Source: an uncultured Prevotellaceae bacterium (GTDB taxonomy: Bacteria; Bacteroidota; Bacteroidia; Bacteroidales; Muribaculaceae). Taken from it: 64,000 nucleotides of DNA. Made by a program: the position numbers and the translations under genes. The stretch lies in contig CAJLMA010000003.1 in assembly GCA_905207705.1 (NCBI GenBank), forward strand, positions 244,901 through 308,900. The letters are read 5' to 3'. Of the stretch, positions 17,017 to 25,584 are shown one piece after another. Positions within the stretch are counted from its first letter, which is position 1, and the number at the start of each line of letters is the position of its first letter. The notes below the pieces were generated by a model. It saw only the letters and a list, made by a program, of their open reading frames with translations, ran no database searches and had not been told where the DNA came from.

Positions 17017-19140
17017 TCACTTGCCTTGCGGGACATATTCTTCTCCCATATTATAGAGAATGAACCCGTAAATATCGGCCTGTTCATCGATTATTTTCGA
17101 TACCGGCTTGCCGGCTCCGTGTCCGGCCTTGCTATCTATTCTTATCAACTTAGGCTTGTCGCCTGTATCGGATGCTTGCAATGTGGCAGCATACTTGAAT
17201 GAGTGGGCAGGAACTACACGGTCGTCATGGTCGGCAGTCGTTACAAGTATTGCCGGATAAGTCGTACCGTCATTCTTTATGTTGTGCAAAGGTGAATACT
17301 TATATAAATACTCAAACATCTCCTTGCTGTCATCACTGCGCCCGTAATCAGAAGCCCAATTCCATCCTATCGTGAACAAATGATAACGCAACATGTCCAT
17401 CACGCCTACTTGAGGAACTGCAGCGGCAAACAAGTCAGGACGTTGGTTAACGACCGCACCTATGAGCAAACCGCCATTCGAACCGCCGTTACATGCCAAT
17501 TTCGCAGGAGACGTATAATTTTCCTTTATAAGATACTCGGCAGCAGCGATGAAATCGTCAAAAACATTCTGCTTGTTCATCTTCACACCTGCCTGATGCC
17601 ATTCTTCACCATATTCCGAACCTCCACGCAAGTTAACCGAAGCATAAATTCCGCCATTTTCCAAAAATGGTAGACGCTGTGGCTTGAAATCGGGAGTCAG
17701 ACTGATGTTAAAGCCGCCATATCCGTATAGCAAAACCGGATTATTGCCATTGCGCTCAAGACCTTTCTTGTAGGTAAGGAACATGCGGATGATTGTACCG
17801 TCCTTGCTCGGGAATTCCACCTGCTCGGTTACGAATTCATCGAGATTTATATCCATGTCGGGTTCCCATATCTCAACCGACTTGCCGGCTTTCTTGTCAT
17901 ATAGATACAACGTGCCGGGATTTGTGAACGAATAAAAAGAATAAAACACATCATCATTCTTGGAACTTGCGCTAAACGAAGCTGTTCCCGACGATGGCAA
18001 TTCAATCTCGTCAATCATCTTTCCGTCACAATCATACAAATAAGCGTGGCTGCACGCATCTTCTTCATACATTGCTATGAAATTATCATTGCCCGAACGC
18101 AACACACCCGTGAGCATGACATCCTTTTCGGGCAATAGTTCTTTCTCAGGTTTCAATGTCTTGAGGTTATAGACAACCAGCTTGCCCATCGGGGCATCTT
18201 CGTTGGTGTACACATAAATGCGATTGCGAGCCTCATCCACTCCTACGACAAAGCACACAACACTCATGTCGTCGACAAGTGTACGATATTTTCCATTTGC
18301 AGCCTTGGCATCCCTGACTGCAATACTGTTGCCCATGCCTTCTGATTCATACACAAACACATAACGGCCAAAAACCGATGTGCTGTAAAAGCGCAATGGA
18401 TGCTCGCTGTCGCTGAATTCAAGACGGTCGGAAGATTGCGGCGTGCCGAGCTTGTGATAGAATACTTTATGATACTCGTTCTTCTGAGAGTATGCAGTCT
18501 CTTCATTCTCGGGCGCGTCATATCCACTGTAATAGAAACCGTCACCACTCCATTCTATACCAGTGAATTTGGCCCAGTTGATATGGTCTTCAAGCAACTT
18601 GCCAGTTGCAAGGTCCATGACATATATTTCACGCCAATCGCTTCCGCTTCGAGAAACTGAATAAGCCAGATACTTGCCATCGTCAGAGAAACTTATCGCA
18701 TCGAGCGACACAGTGCCGTCATCCGACAATGTGTTAGGATCGAGAACCACACGAGCCTCGCCGCCAATTGCATCCTGCACATAAAGCACGCTTTGGTTCT
18801 GCAAACCTGAATTCCTGAAAGAATAATATTTACCATTCTTATTGAACGGAACGCCGCGTTTCTCATAATTATACAGTTCAGCTATGCGGTCGTGCAAAGC
18901 CTTGCGAAACGGAATTTTCTCAAGATATGCATTGGTGACTGCATTCTCGGCCTCAACCCACTTGGCTGTGGCTTCGGAAGTGTCATTTTCCAACCAACGA
19001 TACGGATCATACACTTTCGTTCCGAAATAGTCATCGACTACCGTCGTGTCCTTCATTGCGACCGGATAATCTATTTTGCCGCCCACCGAGCAACTCGTAG
19101 CTATGACCGAACCCATGATTAAATAACTTAAATGTTTCAT
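17017..19140 (-). CDS. Prolyl oligopeptidase (S9A), exported lipoprotein
   Basis: A 707-residue serine peptidase. The N-terminus has a short signal with a possible lipobox ending at Cys 17 (VIATSC). An N-terminal beta-propeller (residues about 80-420) precedes the alpha/beta-hydrolase domain with GGSNGGLLIG (nucleophile near residue 555), Asp in TTADHDDRV, and His in SKAGHGAGK. PEPYRWLEN-like sequence near the N-terminus (YDPYRWLEND) is typical of the family. It cleaves short peptides after proline. An M28 peptidase-like gene lies 53 bases upstream in the same direction; together they suggest extracytoplasmic peptide processing. Confidence 0.95.
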   Translation of the reverse strand: MKHLSYLIMGSVIATSCSVGGKIDYPVAMKDTTVVDDYFGTKVYDPYRWLENDTSEATAKWVEAENAVTNAYLEKIPFRKALHDRIAELYNYEKRGVPFNKNGKYYSFRNSGLQNQSVLYVQDAIGGEARVVLDPNTLSDDGTVSLDAISFSDDGKYLAYSVSRSGSDWREIYVMDLATGKLLEDHINWAKFTGIEWSGDGFYYSGYDAPENEETAYSQKNEYHKVFYHKLGTPQSSDRLEFSDSEHPLRFYSTSVFGRYVFVYESEGMGNSIAVRDAKAANGKYRTLVDDMSVVCFVVGVDEARNRIYVYTNEDAPMGKLVVYNLKTLKPEKELLPEKDVMLTGVLRSGNDNFIAMYEEDACSHAYLYDCDGKMIDEIELPSSGTASFSASSKNDDVFYSFYSFTNPGTLYLYDKKAGKSVEIWEPDMDINLDEFVTEQVEFPSKDGTIIRMFLTYKKGLERNGNNPVLLYGYGGFNISLTPDFKPQRLPFLENGGIYASVNLRGGSEYGEEWHQAGVKMNKQNVFDDFIAAAEYLIKENYTSPAKLACNGGSNGGLLIGAVVNQRPDLFAAAVPQVGVMDMLRYHLFTIGWNWASDYGRSDDSKEMFEYLYKYSPLHNIKNDGTTYPAILVTTADHDDRVVPAHSFKYAATLQASDTGDKPKLIRIDSKAGHGAGKPVSKIIDEQADIYGFILYNMGEEYVPQGK

Positions 19141-19193
19141 AAATGAGTTGTTTATATGTTCTTATGTAAAATCATAAAATTATTACCGTAACA

Positions 19194-20174
19194 TCAGTAA
19201 CCGTAAATCATGTTGAGCAACGTTTGTCCAACGGCATCAAGCGACTCTTTCGAGATTATTGCAGGCGTGTCGCTTGTCGTGTGCCACTCTTCAAAGAAAC
19301 CTGTCCCGGTAGAATTGTTCTGGTCGATGATGTCAATACATGGGATGCCGGCTCGGTTTATAAACACATGGTCATCGGTAACGGCTCCACCATATTCGTC
19401 GCTGAAATAGCTTCCGTACCCCGATTCACGAGCTATACGCCACACTTCATCGACTATGCCGCTGGCATATCGCATGGAGAAATATTCCCGTGCGAAACGG
19501 GCATTTTCGGCACCCACCATGTCAAGCAGGATTCCAAACATAGGCCTGTAACCGAGCTTGTGCGGATTCTTTGTCCAATACTGCGTTCCCAAAGCCCATG
19601 TCTCCTCACCACCGCCACTGTCTCCCCAGTCCTCGGCATCGACAAACAAGATGTCTATGCCAATCGACGGTTGTTTTAACGACAATTGCCGCGCCACTTC
19701 AAGCAGCACGCCAACGCCACTGGCACCGTCATTGGCACCCATCACCGGCAGTTTGCGATTTTCCTCTTTAGGGTCACTGTCGGCCCATGGACGTGAATCC
19801 CAATGGGCAACCAGCAATATGCGTCTGCCGGCCGACTCGTTATACTCCCCTATTATATTGCGTGCATCAATCTCCGTTCCGTCAAATGTGGTCAACTTCA
19901 TACGTTGCTCAGTGACCACAGCTCCATATTCCCGCAACTTCCCTGCAAGATAGTCTCCGGCAAGCCCATGTGCCTTCGTGCCAGGCACTCTCGGTCCATA
20001 ATCACACTGCGCAGAAATGAATGAATATGCCGAATCGGCATTGAAAGCCGCGACAACCGACATAGAATCAACAACGCCGCCGGTTGTCTCGCTACCGCTC
20101 GATTGCTTATTTCCTGAAGATGAACATCCCACAAGAACGCTTACAAAAAGAATTAGGACATAAATTGATTTCAT
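19194..20174 (-). CDS. M28-family lipoprotein, glutaminyl-peptide cyclotransferase-like
   Basis: A 326-residue lipoprotein: lipobox LVGC with Cys 17. The M28 zinc motifs are visible: VAHWDSRPWADSD (His/Asp), GANDGASGVGVLLEVAR (bridging Asp), FVDAEDWGDSGGG (Glu/Asp), and the final His in VTDDHVFINRAG. The C-terminal WHTTSDTPAIISKESLDAVGQ block resembles the type II glutaminyl cyclases of Bacteroidota, which turn N-terminal glutamine of exported proteins into pyroglutamate. An aminopeptidase role remains possible. It has its own promoter (20203-20234) and precedes the prolyl oligopeptidase. Confidence 0.85.
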   Translation of the reverse strand: MKSIYVLILFVSVLVGCSSSGNKQSSGSETTGGVVDSMSVVAAFNADSAYSFISAQCDYGPRVPGTKAHGLAGDYLAGKLREYGAVVTEQRMKLTTFDGTEIDARNIIGEYNESAGRRILLVAHWDSRPWADSDPKEENRKLPVMGANDGASGVGVLLEVARQLSLKQPSIGIDILFVDAEDWGDSGGGEETWALGTQYWTKNPHKLGYRPMFGILLDMVGAENARFAREYFSMRYASGIVDEVWRIARESGYGSYFSDEYGGAVTDDHVFINRAGIPCIDIIDQNNSTGTGFFEEWHTTSDTPAIISKESLDAVGQTLLNMIYGY

Positions 20175-20202
20175 TTTTTCAAACCAATGTATTTTATTGC
20201 TT

Positions 20203-20234
20203 CAAAATTAATCATTTCGGCTGCATCTGACAAA
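20203..20234 (-). promoter_or_regulatory. Promoter of the M28-prolyl oligopeptidase pair
   Basis: Minus-strand -7 TAATTTTG (20210-20203) and TTTG (20234-20231) with a 20-bp spacer. Confidence 0.75.
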
Positions 20235-20312
20235 TAATAGTCCTAAAATGCCGACATTCACGCATTTCGTCCTATGTCATTTTTGATAATGTAAAGCAAA
20301 TCTGGCGGCGAC

Positions 20313-20320
20313 TATCTTTG
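20313..20320 (+). promoter_or_regulatory. -7 box (TATCTTTG) of the capsid-like unit
   Basis: Exact TAnnTTTG match, 23 bases before the ATG at 20344. The nearest TTTG upstream (20282-20285) is 27 bp away, too far for a standard -33. Confidence 0.5.
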
Positions 20321-20343
20321 CAATACATTAAAAACTGAATGCC

Positions 20344-20823
20344 ATGGAAAATGAACTACAAAATGACAACATGTCACCGCAAGGACATCAACCCGAAAAT
20401 GACCTCGGAATAGAACACAACGACATTGCAAAGCAATTTGCCGAATGGATGAAAAATCCGCTCATATCGATTGCCCTCACCGACCCACGACTATGCCGGT
20501 TCATAGCCGACCTTCTGTCGGGTCAAAACGCCGAATTGTCGGCCAAGCGCAATTTCCCTCAGGAGCCACCAGAAATGCCGGCCTCGGTTGCCGAAAAATT
20601 CGGAATGGACGACGAAACAGCTACAGCAGTAGGCAAAGCCGGACTTGCGGTAATGGCTTGCGACTGGAATGACAAAGCCGTAGAAATCTTGCTCAAAGCC
20701 GTCTGCCACGACCGTCATGTGAACGATGCCGACAGCAATGGCTACATACGCGGACGCAATGAAGCCATAGACATGAAACGACATCGGCGCACGTTAAAGC
20801 AAATAGGCAGCTCTGAAGCATGA
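20344..20823 (+). CDS. Unknown 159-residue protein, partner of the capsid-like gene
   Basis: Not recognised. The protein is soluble with no signal peptide: an acidic, polar N-terminus (residues 1-30), a helical part around IAKQFAEWMKNPL and RLCRFIADLLSGQNAELSAKR, a Pro-rich hinge (PQEPPEMPASV), then an Ala-rich helix and a basic C-terminus (GYIRGRNEAIDMKRHRR). It precedes the capsid-like gene by 95 bases on the same strand, under a -7 box, so the two may form one unit. In tailed phages a small helical gene just before the major capsid gene is often a scaffold or head-assembly factor; that is only a positional analogy here. Confidence 0.7.
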   Translation: MENELQNDNMSPQGHQPENDLGIEHNDIAKQFAEWMKNPLISIALTDPRLCRFIADLLSGQNAELSAKRNFPQEPPEMPASVAEKFGMDDETATAVGKAGLAVMACDWNDKAVEILLKAVCHDRHVNDADSNGYIRGRNEAIDMKRHRRTLKQIGSSEA

Positions 20824-20918
20824 CAACATGCAGAACCATGAAAAATAACGCCCCCGAATTTTCAACCTAATATTCAAGTAAAAACCTTAATATCATAATA
20901 ACTAACAATGTATCACTC

Positions 20919-22358
20919 ATGAAAAAAGCACAGAAACCAACAAAGAACACGCAGGCAGGCTCCTTGATGAAGCAAATAAGCAACACTGTAAAGAAACATC
21001 GCAGCTCGATTGCTTTACTGGCCTCGATTGTCGCCATCGTTGCAATTCTATTGTCGGGATGCAGTGACGACAACGGACTGACAATGGCTTTCGCAGCCAT
21101 AATAGCAGGTGCCGAAGACGGACAACATGTTGTAGACGGTCCTTTGACAACCGACACCGTCAGAAACTCTTCAAGCGATTTCCTTCTCAATGAGATTGAC
21201 AAACGCATCATCAAAATACGCCCGATGGCCACGCCTGTGGACCAATTGTCGAGATGTGCCGGTACCAAACGCGCAGGCAGCATGATTGTCGACTATTACA
21301 CCGTCGACACGAAACCGACAACGGCTATAGTGACAGCCGAATACACTGCTCCAAACTCGGAAACAGCCACCTCGGCCGCCCAAAAAGCATCGTTGAAGAC
21401 CAATAATGACGATATGTTCGCAGTATCCGATACCATACTGATAAAATCGGTTAAAGGGTACGAACCCGATGGTGTCACTGCTTCGCCTGGCGGACTCGTG
21501 CTATATGTGGCGGCAAAAGATGACACAGGATTAACCGTAATAGCCGTAAATGGCATGAAGATAGGATCGGTGGAAAATTGCGTGCCATCCATTCCATCGT
21601 TGACCACGCTGATAAGGATTGGACGTGCAGCATCCGAACTCGACGTGCAAACGGCACAATTTGAATCGCTTCCGCAGAAAGCCCAAAACTATTGCCAGAT
21701 TTTCAAAATGCAAATCGAACAAAGCACTCTGCAAAAAATAGCCGACAAAGAGGTGAACTGGAACCTTTCCGACCAAGAAGAGGCAGCCATCTACGACATG
21801 AGGCTCGGAATGGAAAAGAACTTCCTCTTCGGTGTGAAACGGAGCATATACGACTACCGCAAGAAAGAAACAGTCATGTTTACCGGTGGCATCTGGTACC
21901 AGGCCGGAAAAGAATTTGCTTATGACAAATCTTCGCTCGACCAAGACACGTTAATCGAAATGATGCGTGAAGCATTCACAGGCAACGCAGGCTCAAAACG
22001 AAAAGTGCTGATAGGCGGCTCGGGACTCATAGAAGCCATCAACAAAATAGATTACACAAAAGTGGTAAATGCCAGAGACACAGTCACCAAGTGGGGAATA
22101 GACTTCAATGAAATAAATTCCAAATTCGGCCGATTGTATGTCTTGCTCTCCGAGGTGTTTGACGATTGTGGCATGCCCGATGATGGCATGATAATAGACC
22201 CAGCCTATTTGCAAAAGTACAGCCATCTGCCATTCGACACCGAAGCCCTCGACCTGAAAACGGCAGGATTGCGCAATACCGACGCGCTTGTACTCACCGA
22301 AGCCAGCTGCCTCGTCTTGCGCTACCCTAAAGCTCACATGCGCATCGTCGCCGAGTAA
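20919..22358 (+). CDS. Phage major-capsid-like protein (SU10/DUF5309-like) with hydrophobic N-terminus
   Basis: A 479-residue protein. From about residue 75 on it reads like an HK97-fold major capsid protein of the SU10/DUF5309 group: LNEIDKRIIKIRPMATPVDQ, MIVDYYTVDTKPT, NYCQIFKMQIEQS followed by an acidic LSDQEEAAIYDMRLGMEKNF helix, then FGRLYVLLSEVFDDCGMPDDG and the terminal LRYPKAHMRIVAE. Unlike a phage capsid protein, it begins with a basic N-terminus, one hydrophobic helix (about residues 31-46) and LLSGC, a lipobox-like site, followed by a second weak hydrophobic stretch. No portal, terminase or tail gene is nearby. It may be a domesticated capsid or a membrane-tethered shell protein. 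The family call is by eye and needs a profile search. Confidence 0.65.
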   Translation: MKKAQKPTKNTQAGSLMKQISNTVKKHRSSIALLASIVAIVAILLSGCSDDNGLTMAFAAIIAGAEDGQHVVDGPLTTDTVRNSSSDFLLNEIDKRIIKIRPMATPVDQLSRCAGTKRAGSMIVDYYTVDTKPTTAIVTAEYTAPNSETATSAAQKASLKTNNDDMFAVSDTILIKSVKGYEPDGVTASPGGLVLYVAAKDDTGLTVIAVNGMKIGSVENCVPSIPSLTTLIRIGRAASELDVQTAQFESLPQKAQNYCQIFKMQIEQSTLQKIADKEVNWNLSDQEEAAIYDMRLGMEKNFLFGVKRSIYDYRKKETVMFTGGIWYQAGKEFAYDKSSLDQDTLIEMMREAFTGNAGSKRKVLIGGSGLIEAINKIDYTKVVNARDTVTKWGIDFNEINSKFGRLYVLLSEVFDDCGMPDDGMIIDPAYLQKYSHLPFDTEALDLKTAGLRNTDALVLTEASCLVLRYPKAHMRIVAE

Positions 22359-22374
22359 CTTCTCCAAGACAGCC

Positions 22375-22403
22375 AATCCCTCCTTTCCCGGGAGGGATTT
22401 TTT
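22375..22403 (+). terminator. Terminator after the capsid-like gene
   Basis: AATCCCTCC (22375-22383) / GGAGGGATT (22391-22399), a 7-base loop, and a T run to 22403. Confidence 0.85.
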
Positions 22404-22512
22404 GTATCATGACTTGTCTACCAACTGCATGCAACCTTTTGAAAATTTTTTCCAATAAAAATGTTACAAAACCCGGTTTGACGCGTTTTCTTTGTTGTAA
22501 CGATAAATTACA

Positions 22513-23013
22513 ATGAACGAAAAAGCTCTGACATCCGTTTTTATCGAACTTCGTAAGAAGACACTCCGATTTGCCACGCGCTTCTTTCCAAGAGAAGAGG
22601 ATGCCGACGATGCGCTTCAAGAAGCTTTCTGCCGATTGTGGCCTCGCCGGGCCAGCATAGGATCTACTTCGGAAGCAGAGGCTTTAATAAAAACAACAGT
22701 CAGAAACATCGGGATAGATGCTTACCGGCGACGCAACGCTTCACCTACAATATCATTAAATCCCGACATTGACATCACCTCCGACGTGATCGACGATGAC
22801 GATGAGAACCCGGAGAAACAATTCAAAACTATTGAACGCATCATCATGGCACAACTCACCGACAACCAACGCGAAATATTCGTGATGAAGGAATTCAAAG
22901 GATACAGTTTCTCGCAGATTGCACAGAAACTCGACATGCAAGAACCTGCCGTGAGAATGCAACTGTCAAGAGCAAGAAAGTCAATAAGAGAAATTTACAA
23001 TAAGCAATTATGA
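22513..23013 (+). CDS. ECF-type sigma-70 family RNA polymerase sigma factor
   Basis: A 166-residue group IV sigma factor. Region 2 covers about residues 10-75 (FFPREEDADDALQEAFCRLW is the 2.2 core-binding motif), and region 4 about 110-160 (LTDNQREIFVMKEFKGYSFSQIA, then the recognition helix MQEPAVRMQLSRARKSI). The gene overlaps the next by four bases (ATGA), which indicates translational coupling with its probable anti-sigma factor. The regulon is unknown; autoregulation of this operon is usual for the type. No TAnnTTTG box is visible ahead of it, which fits transcription from a non-housekeeping promoter. Confidence 0.92.
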   Translation: MNEKALTSVFIELRKKTLRFATRFFPREEDADDALQEAFCRLWPRRASIGSTSEAEALIKTTVRNIGIDAYRRRNASPTISLNPDIDITSDVIDDDDENPEKQFKTIERIIMAQLTDNQREIFVMKEFKGYSFSQIAQKLDMQEPAVRMQLSRARKSIREIYNKQL

Positions 23014-23459
23014 AACAACACGAAGGCTATGATATGGAATACTGGCACAGTCTCGTCGAGGATTATTTCAACGCGACAGCCGGCGACGAGGAGGAACGCG
23101 CGTTAAAGCAATTCCTTGCTTCGGGCAAAGCCGAAGGCCGGGAATGGGACGAGGTGAAAGCCGTAATGGGATTTGCCGTCACCGGCCACGCATCATACCA
23201 CCGAAAGGGGAAACGCCGCCTGACGGCTCGATGGACAGCCGCAGCTGCTGTTGCCATATTGCTTTTGAGCATATCCATTCCAATATTGAAGAATCAAAAC
23301 AACAGGTGCGTGACTTACATAGGCGGAGTGAAATACACCGACGACGAAACTGCCTTGGCACAGATGCAATATGCCCTGCAAGGCATGAGCGATGCTCGCG
23401 ACCAAATGACAGCCGACTCCCAACTATCTGAGATGTTCAACTTTATGGATAACGAATAA
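23010..23459 (+). CDS. Candidate anti-sigma factor, single-pass membrane protein
   Basis: A 149-residue protein overlapping the sigma gene by four bases. The cytosolic N-terminus (residues 1-70) has WHSLVEDYFNATAGDEEERALKQFL, a helix pattern like the sigma-binding part of Bacteroidota anti-sigma proteins; then a basic patch and one membrane helix (about residues 75-93, AAAVAILLLSISIPIL), then a periplasmic C-terminus with a repeated Met/Gln/Asp-rich helix. No zinc-finger HxxxCxxC is present. Function is inferred from position and topology only. Confidence 0.6.
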   Translation: MKQHEGYDMEYWHSLVEDYFNATAGDEEERALKQFLASGKAEGREWDEVKAVMGFAVTGHASYHRKGKRRLTARWTAAAAVAILLLSISIPILKNQNNRCVTYIGGVKYTDDETALAQMQYALQGMSDARDQMTADSQLSEMFNFMDNE

Positions 23460-23470
23460 GGCAAACGGTT

Positions 23471-23926
23471 ATGAAACGGTTTATTCTTGCAACAATAATA
23501 TTAATGGCGGCAACATTGACGCTGAACGCCCAAGACGGACTTGCTGTGGCGCAATTGTTTGAAAACAGATGCCGCGAAAAGGAAAATGTAACTGAAGTTT
23601 ATATGGAAGGGAAAGTGCTGAAAATATACGATCTTTCACTGTTCCGCAGCATAACGGCCGTCAACGATTCGGCCATGGCCGAACAAATGGAACGACTGGT
23701 GACTATCGATGCAAAAAAGGCATCCGACAAGGAGATCGGCACCAAAGGTGGCCGCATATACTACGCGTTCCTCGCATTCAATGACAGCAACAGCGACAAC
23801 AACAGATACATATTCTTCCGAAACGGCATGTTGCAAAAAGGTTCCAAGCCCGAAACTGCAATAATATACATGGAAGGAGAAGCAACGCTCGAAAGCCTGA
23901 AAAAAACATTCATACGTCACAAATAA
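23471..23926 (+). CDS. Exported protein of unknown function (DUF6108-like)
   Basis: A 151-residue protein with a signal peptide (residues 1-20, ending LNAQ). The mature part contains VTEVYMEGKVLKIYDLSLFRSI and a short sheet-rich C-terminus; by eye it resembles the DUF6108 family found in Bacteroidales sigma-factor operons, but I cannot confirm this. It lies 11 bases behind the candidate anti-sigma gene, so it is probably controlled by the ECF sigma factor and may act in envelope stress sensing. Confidence 0.6.
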   Translation: MKRFILATIILMAATLTLNAQDGLAVAQLFENRCREKENVTEVYMEGKVLKIYDLSLFRSITAVNDSAMAEQMERLVTIDAKKASDKEIGTKGGRIYYAFLAFNDSNSDNNRYIFFRNGMLQKGSKPETAIIYMEGEATLESLKKTFIRHK

Positions 23927-23948
23927 TCATTAAATAAAACTTACAACT

Positions 23949-24836
23949 ATGAAATGTCCCTTTATCATCTTTGCTTTGATGCTTAACATGGCAACCGTCG
24001 CCATGGCAGCCGAAAACGTGATGACAGATTCTGTCTACAAGTTTTCACGCCCCGACTCGGTAATGGTAAGCCACAACGACAGTTCCCTGAAGATTGAAAT
24101 CTTCGGTTCGGAAGAGAATCCAGATTACTATTATTCTTACGAACGGACAACTTCCTCATCCGACAACGAACAAATCAAAGAAAGCAACTGGGAGTTCAAC
24201 TTGCCGATTTTCGCCGAAAACCGACGCAATGACTCGAAAAAATCCACTTTCACGATTGAATCGGGAGGATTGGGTTTCGGATTTGTCAACGCCGTCAACG
24301 CCCCGTCACCGATGGACATAAAAATGGCAAGTTCCTATGAAATATTCTTCGACCACATAATAGCGGTGAGATGCAGGCCTTGGAACAATGGCTCATCTTT
24401 CTTCATGGGCATAGGTATCGACTGGAAAAACTACCGCATGACAGGCGGTTCACGCTTTATAAAAGATGGGAACAAGCTCATGCTGGCACCCTATGAAGAT
24501 AATGCCGATCCAAGTTTCTCAAGATTGAAAATATTCAGCCTCACAGTCCCGGTAATGTTCTCACAAGACCTCGGCAAGCATTTCACATTCAACGCCGGAG
24601 CCGTCGTAAACTTCAACTTGCATGGAAGCATGAAAACCAAATACACGCTCGACGGCGAAGAACGCTCCTACTCCGACGACCACATAAGGCAACAAAAGGT
24701 AACTGTCGACCTTATGGCGCAGCTCAATTACAGAGCCATAGGATGCTATATAAAATATTCTCCTTGCGACATACTTGACACCAACTTCGGGCCCGAATTT
24801 AATCATTTATCGGCAGGAATAACATTATTCTACTGA
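23949..24836 (+). CDS. Outer membrane beta-barrel protein
   Basis: A 295-residue protein with a signal peptide (residues 1-20, ending AMAAE), a polar linker to about residue 90, then alternating amphipathic strands (SSYEIFFDHIIAVRCRPW, FFMGIGIDWKNYRM, FTFNAGAVVNFNLHG, AIGCYIKYSPC) ending in a strand with terminal aromatic ITLFY. This fits an OmpW/PorT-like 8-10-strand barrel. It is the last gene of the ECF operon. The precise role is unknown. Confidence 0.72.
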   Translation: MKCPFIIFALMLNMATVAMAAENVMTDSVYKFSRPDSVMVSHNDSSLKIEIFGSEENPDYYYSYERTTSSSDNEQIKESNWEFNLPIFAENRRNDSKKSTFTIESGGLGFGFVNAVNAPSPMDIKMASSYEIFFDHIIAVRCRPWNNGSSFFMGIGIDWKNYRMTGGSRFIKDGNKLMLAPYEDNADPSFSRLKIFSLTVPVMFSQDLGKHFTFNAGAVVNFNLHGSMKTKYTLDGEERSYSDDHIRQQKVTVDLMAQLNYRAIGCYIKYSPCDILDTNFGPEFNHLSAGITLFY

Positions 24837-24848
24837 CGTGCACATTGA

Positions 24849-24896
24849 CAAAAAAGACAGAGGGTCATGCTCGTTTCATTTAACGTCATGACCCTC
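24849..24896 (-). terminator. Terminator of the NigD-like gene (possibly bidirectional)
   Basis: GAGGGTCATG (24860-24869) / CATGACCCTC (24887-24896) is a perfect 10-bp stem. On the minus strand it is followed within four bases by six T. It also separates the ECF operon from the converging gene. Confidence 0.75.
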
Positions 24897-24921
24897 CGAT
24901 ATCATATTAACAATCTATTTA

Positions 24922-25584
24922 TTAATTCCAAAAATCATCCCCGAGTTTCAATATCCCGAAGTCCCACAGCATATCCTCGGGACGACAAGGATAATACCTG
25001 TTAACAACCGCGCCATCCGAATCATAGCCTATGTAGGCCACTACGGTATAAGCATCGAGCTTGCCGCCATCATTGATATTGTCATCGGCAAGTTCATATC
25101 CTACGCTTCCGTTTATAATTCCCATGAAAGCACGGTCATCGGTGTCGTAAGGTATGGCTAATATATTCTCATCATATGCACACGGAAGATATTTGGTAAC
25201 GCGCTGGAAGTTCACAAGATAAGTCTTGTCGGTCGACAGGCCATAAACACGAGCCCAGTCGCCGAACCTCGTTTGCTGCCACACGTCGCTCAAGTCGTAA
25301 GTGTTATTGCAGCCATAAACCGTATCGCGGACAAGCTCGACCGACGAAGAACGCATGTAATAGCTGTCCGCCGCGTCGGGATACGGATTGACCATGCCAA
25401 TCGCATTGATAAATGCACCTTCGCTATTGTATTGGGTTACCGACAGCGTCGACACTCTCAACAACTTGCCATCGCCCACCCTTAAAAAATAATATTCAAC
25501 ATCATCGTCATTATTGCATGAACTCGCCATTAATGCAACAACCGTTACAAGCAATAATAATTTAAATTTTTCTTTAATCATCAT
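24922..25584 (-). CDS. NigD-like lipoprotein
   Basis: A 220-residue lipoprotein: signal with lipobox MASSC near residue 23, followed by NNDDD and YFLRVGDGKLLRVSTLSV, a pattern of the NigD-like family widespread in Bacteroidales (named from the nigrescin locus of Prevotella). The mature domain is beta-rich, with VAYIGYDSDGAVVNRYYPCRPED near the end. Surface or outer-membrane location; function unknown. Two adjacent ATG codons start the frame. It converges on the ECF operon. Confidence 0.8.
   Translation of the reverse strand: MMIKEKFKLLLLVTVVALMASSCNNDDDVEYYFLRVGDGKLLRVSTLSVTQYNSEGAFINAIGMVNPYPDAADSYYMRSSSVELVRDTVYGCNNTYDLSDVWQQTRFGDWARVYGLSTDKTYLVNFQRVTKYLPCAYDENILAIPYDTDDRAFMGIINGSVGYELADDNINDGGKLDAYTVVAYIGYDSDGAVVNRYYPCRPEDMLWDFGILKLGDDFWN

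Noticed and set aside
20344..22403. Complete prophage around the capsid-like gene
   Set aside because: No terminase, portal, tail, lysis or integrase gene occurs within 10 kb on either side, and no attachment-site repeats were noticed.
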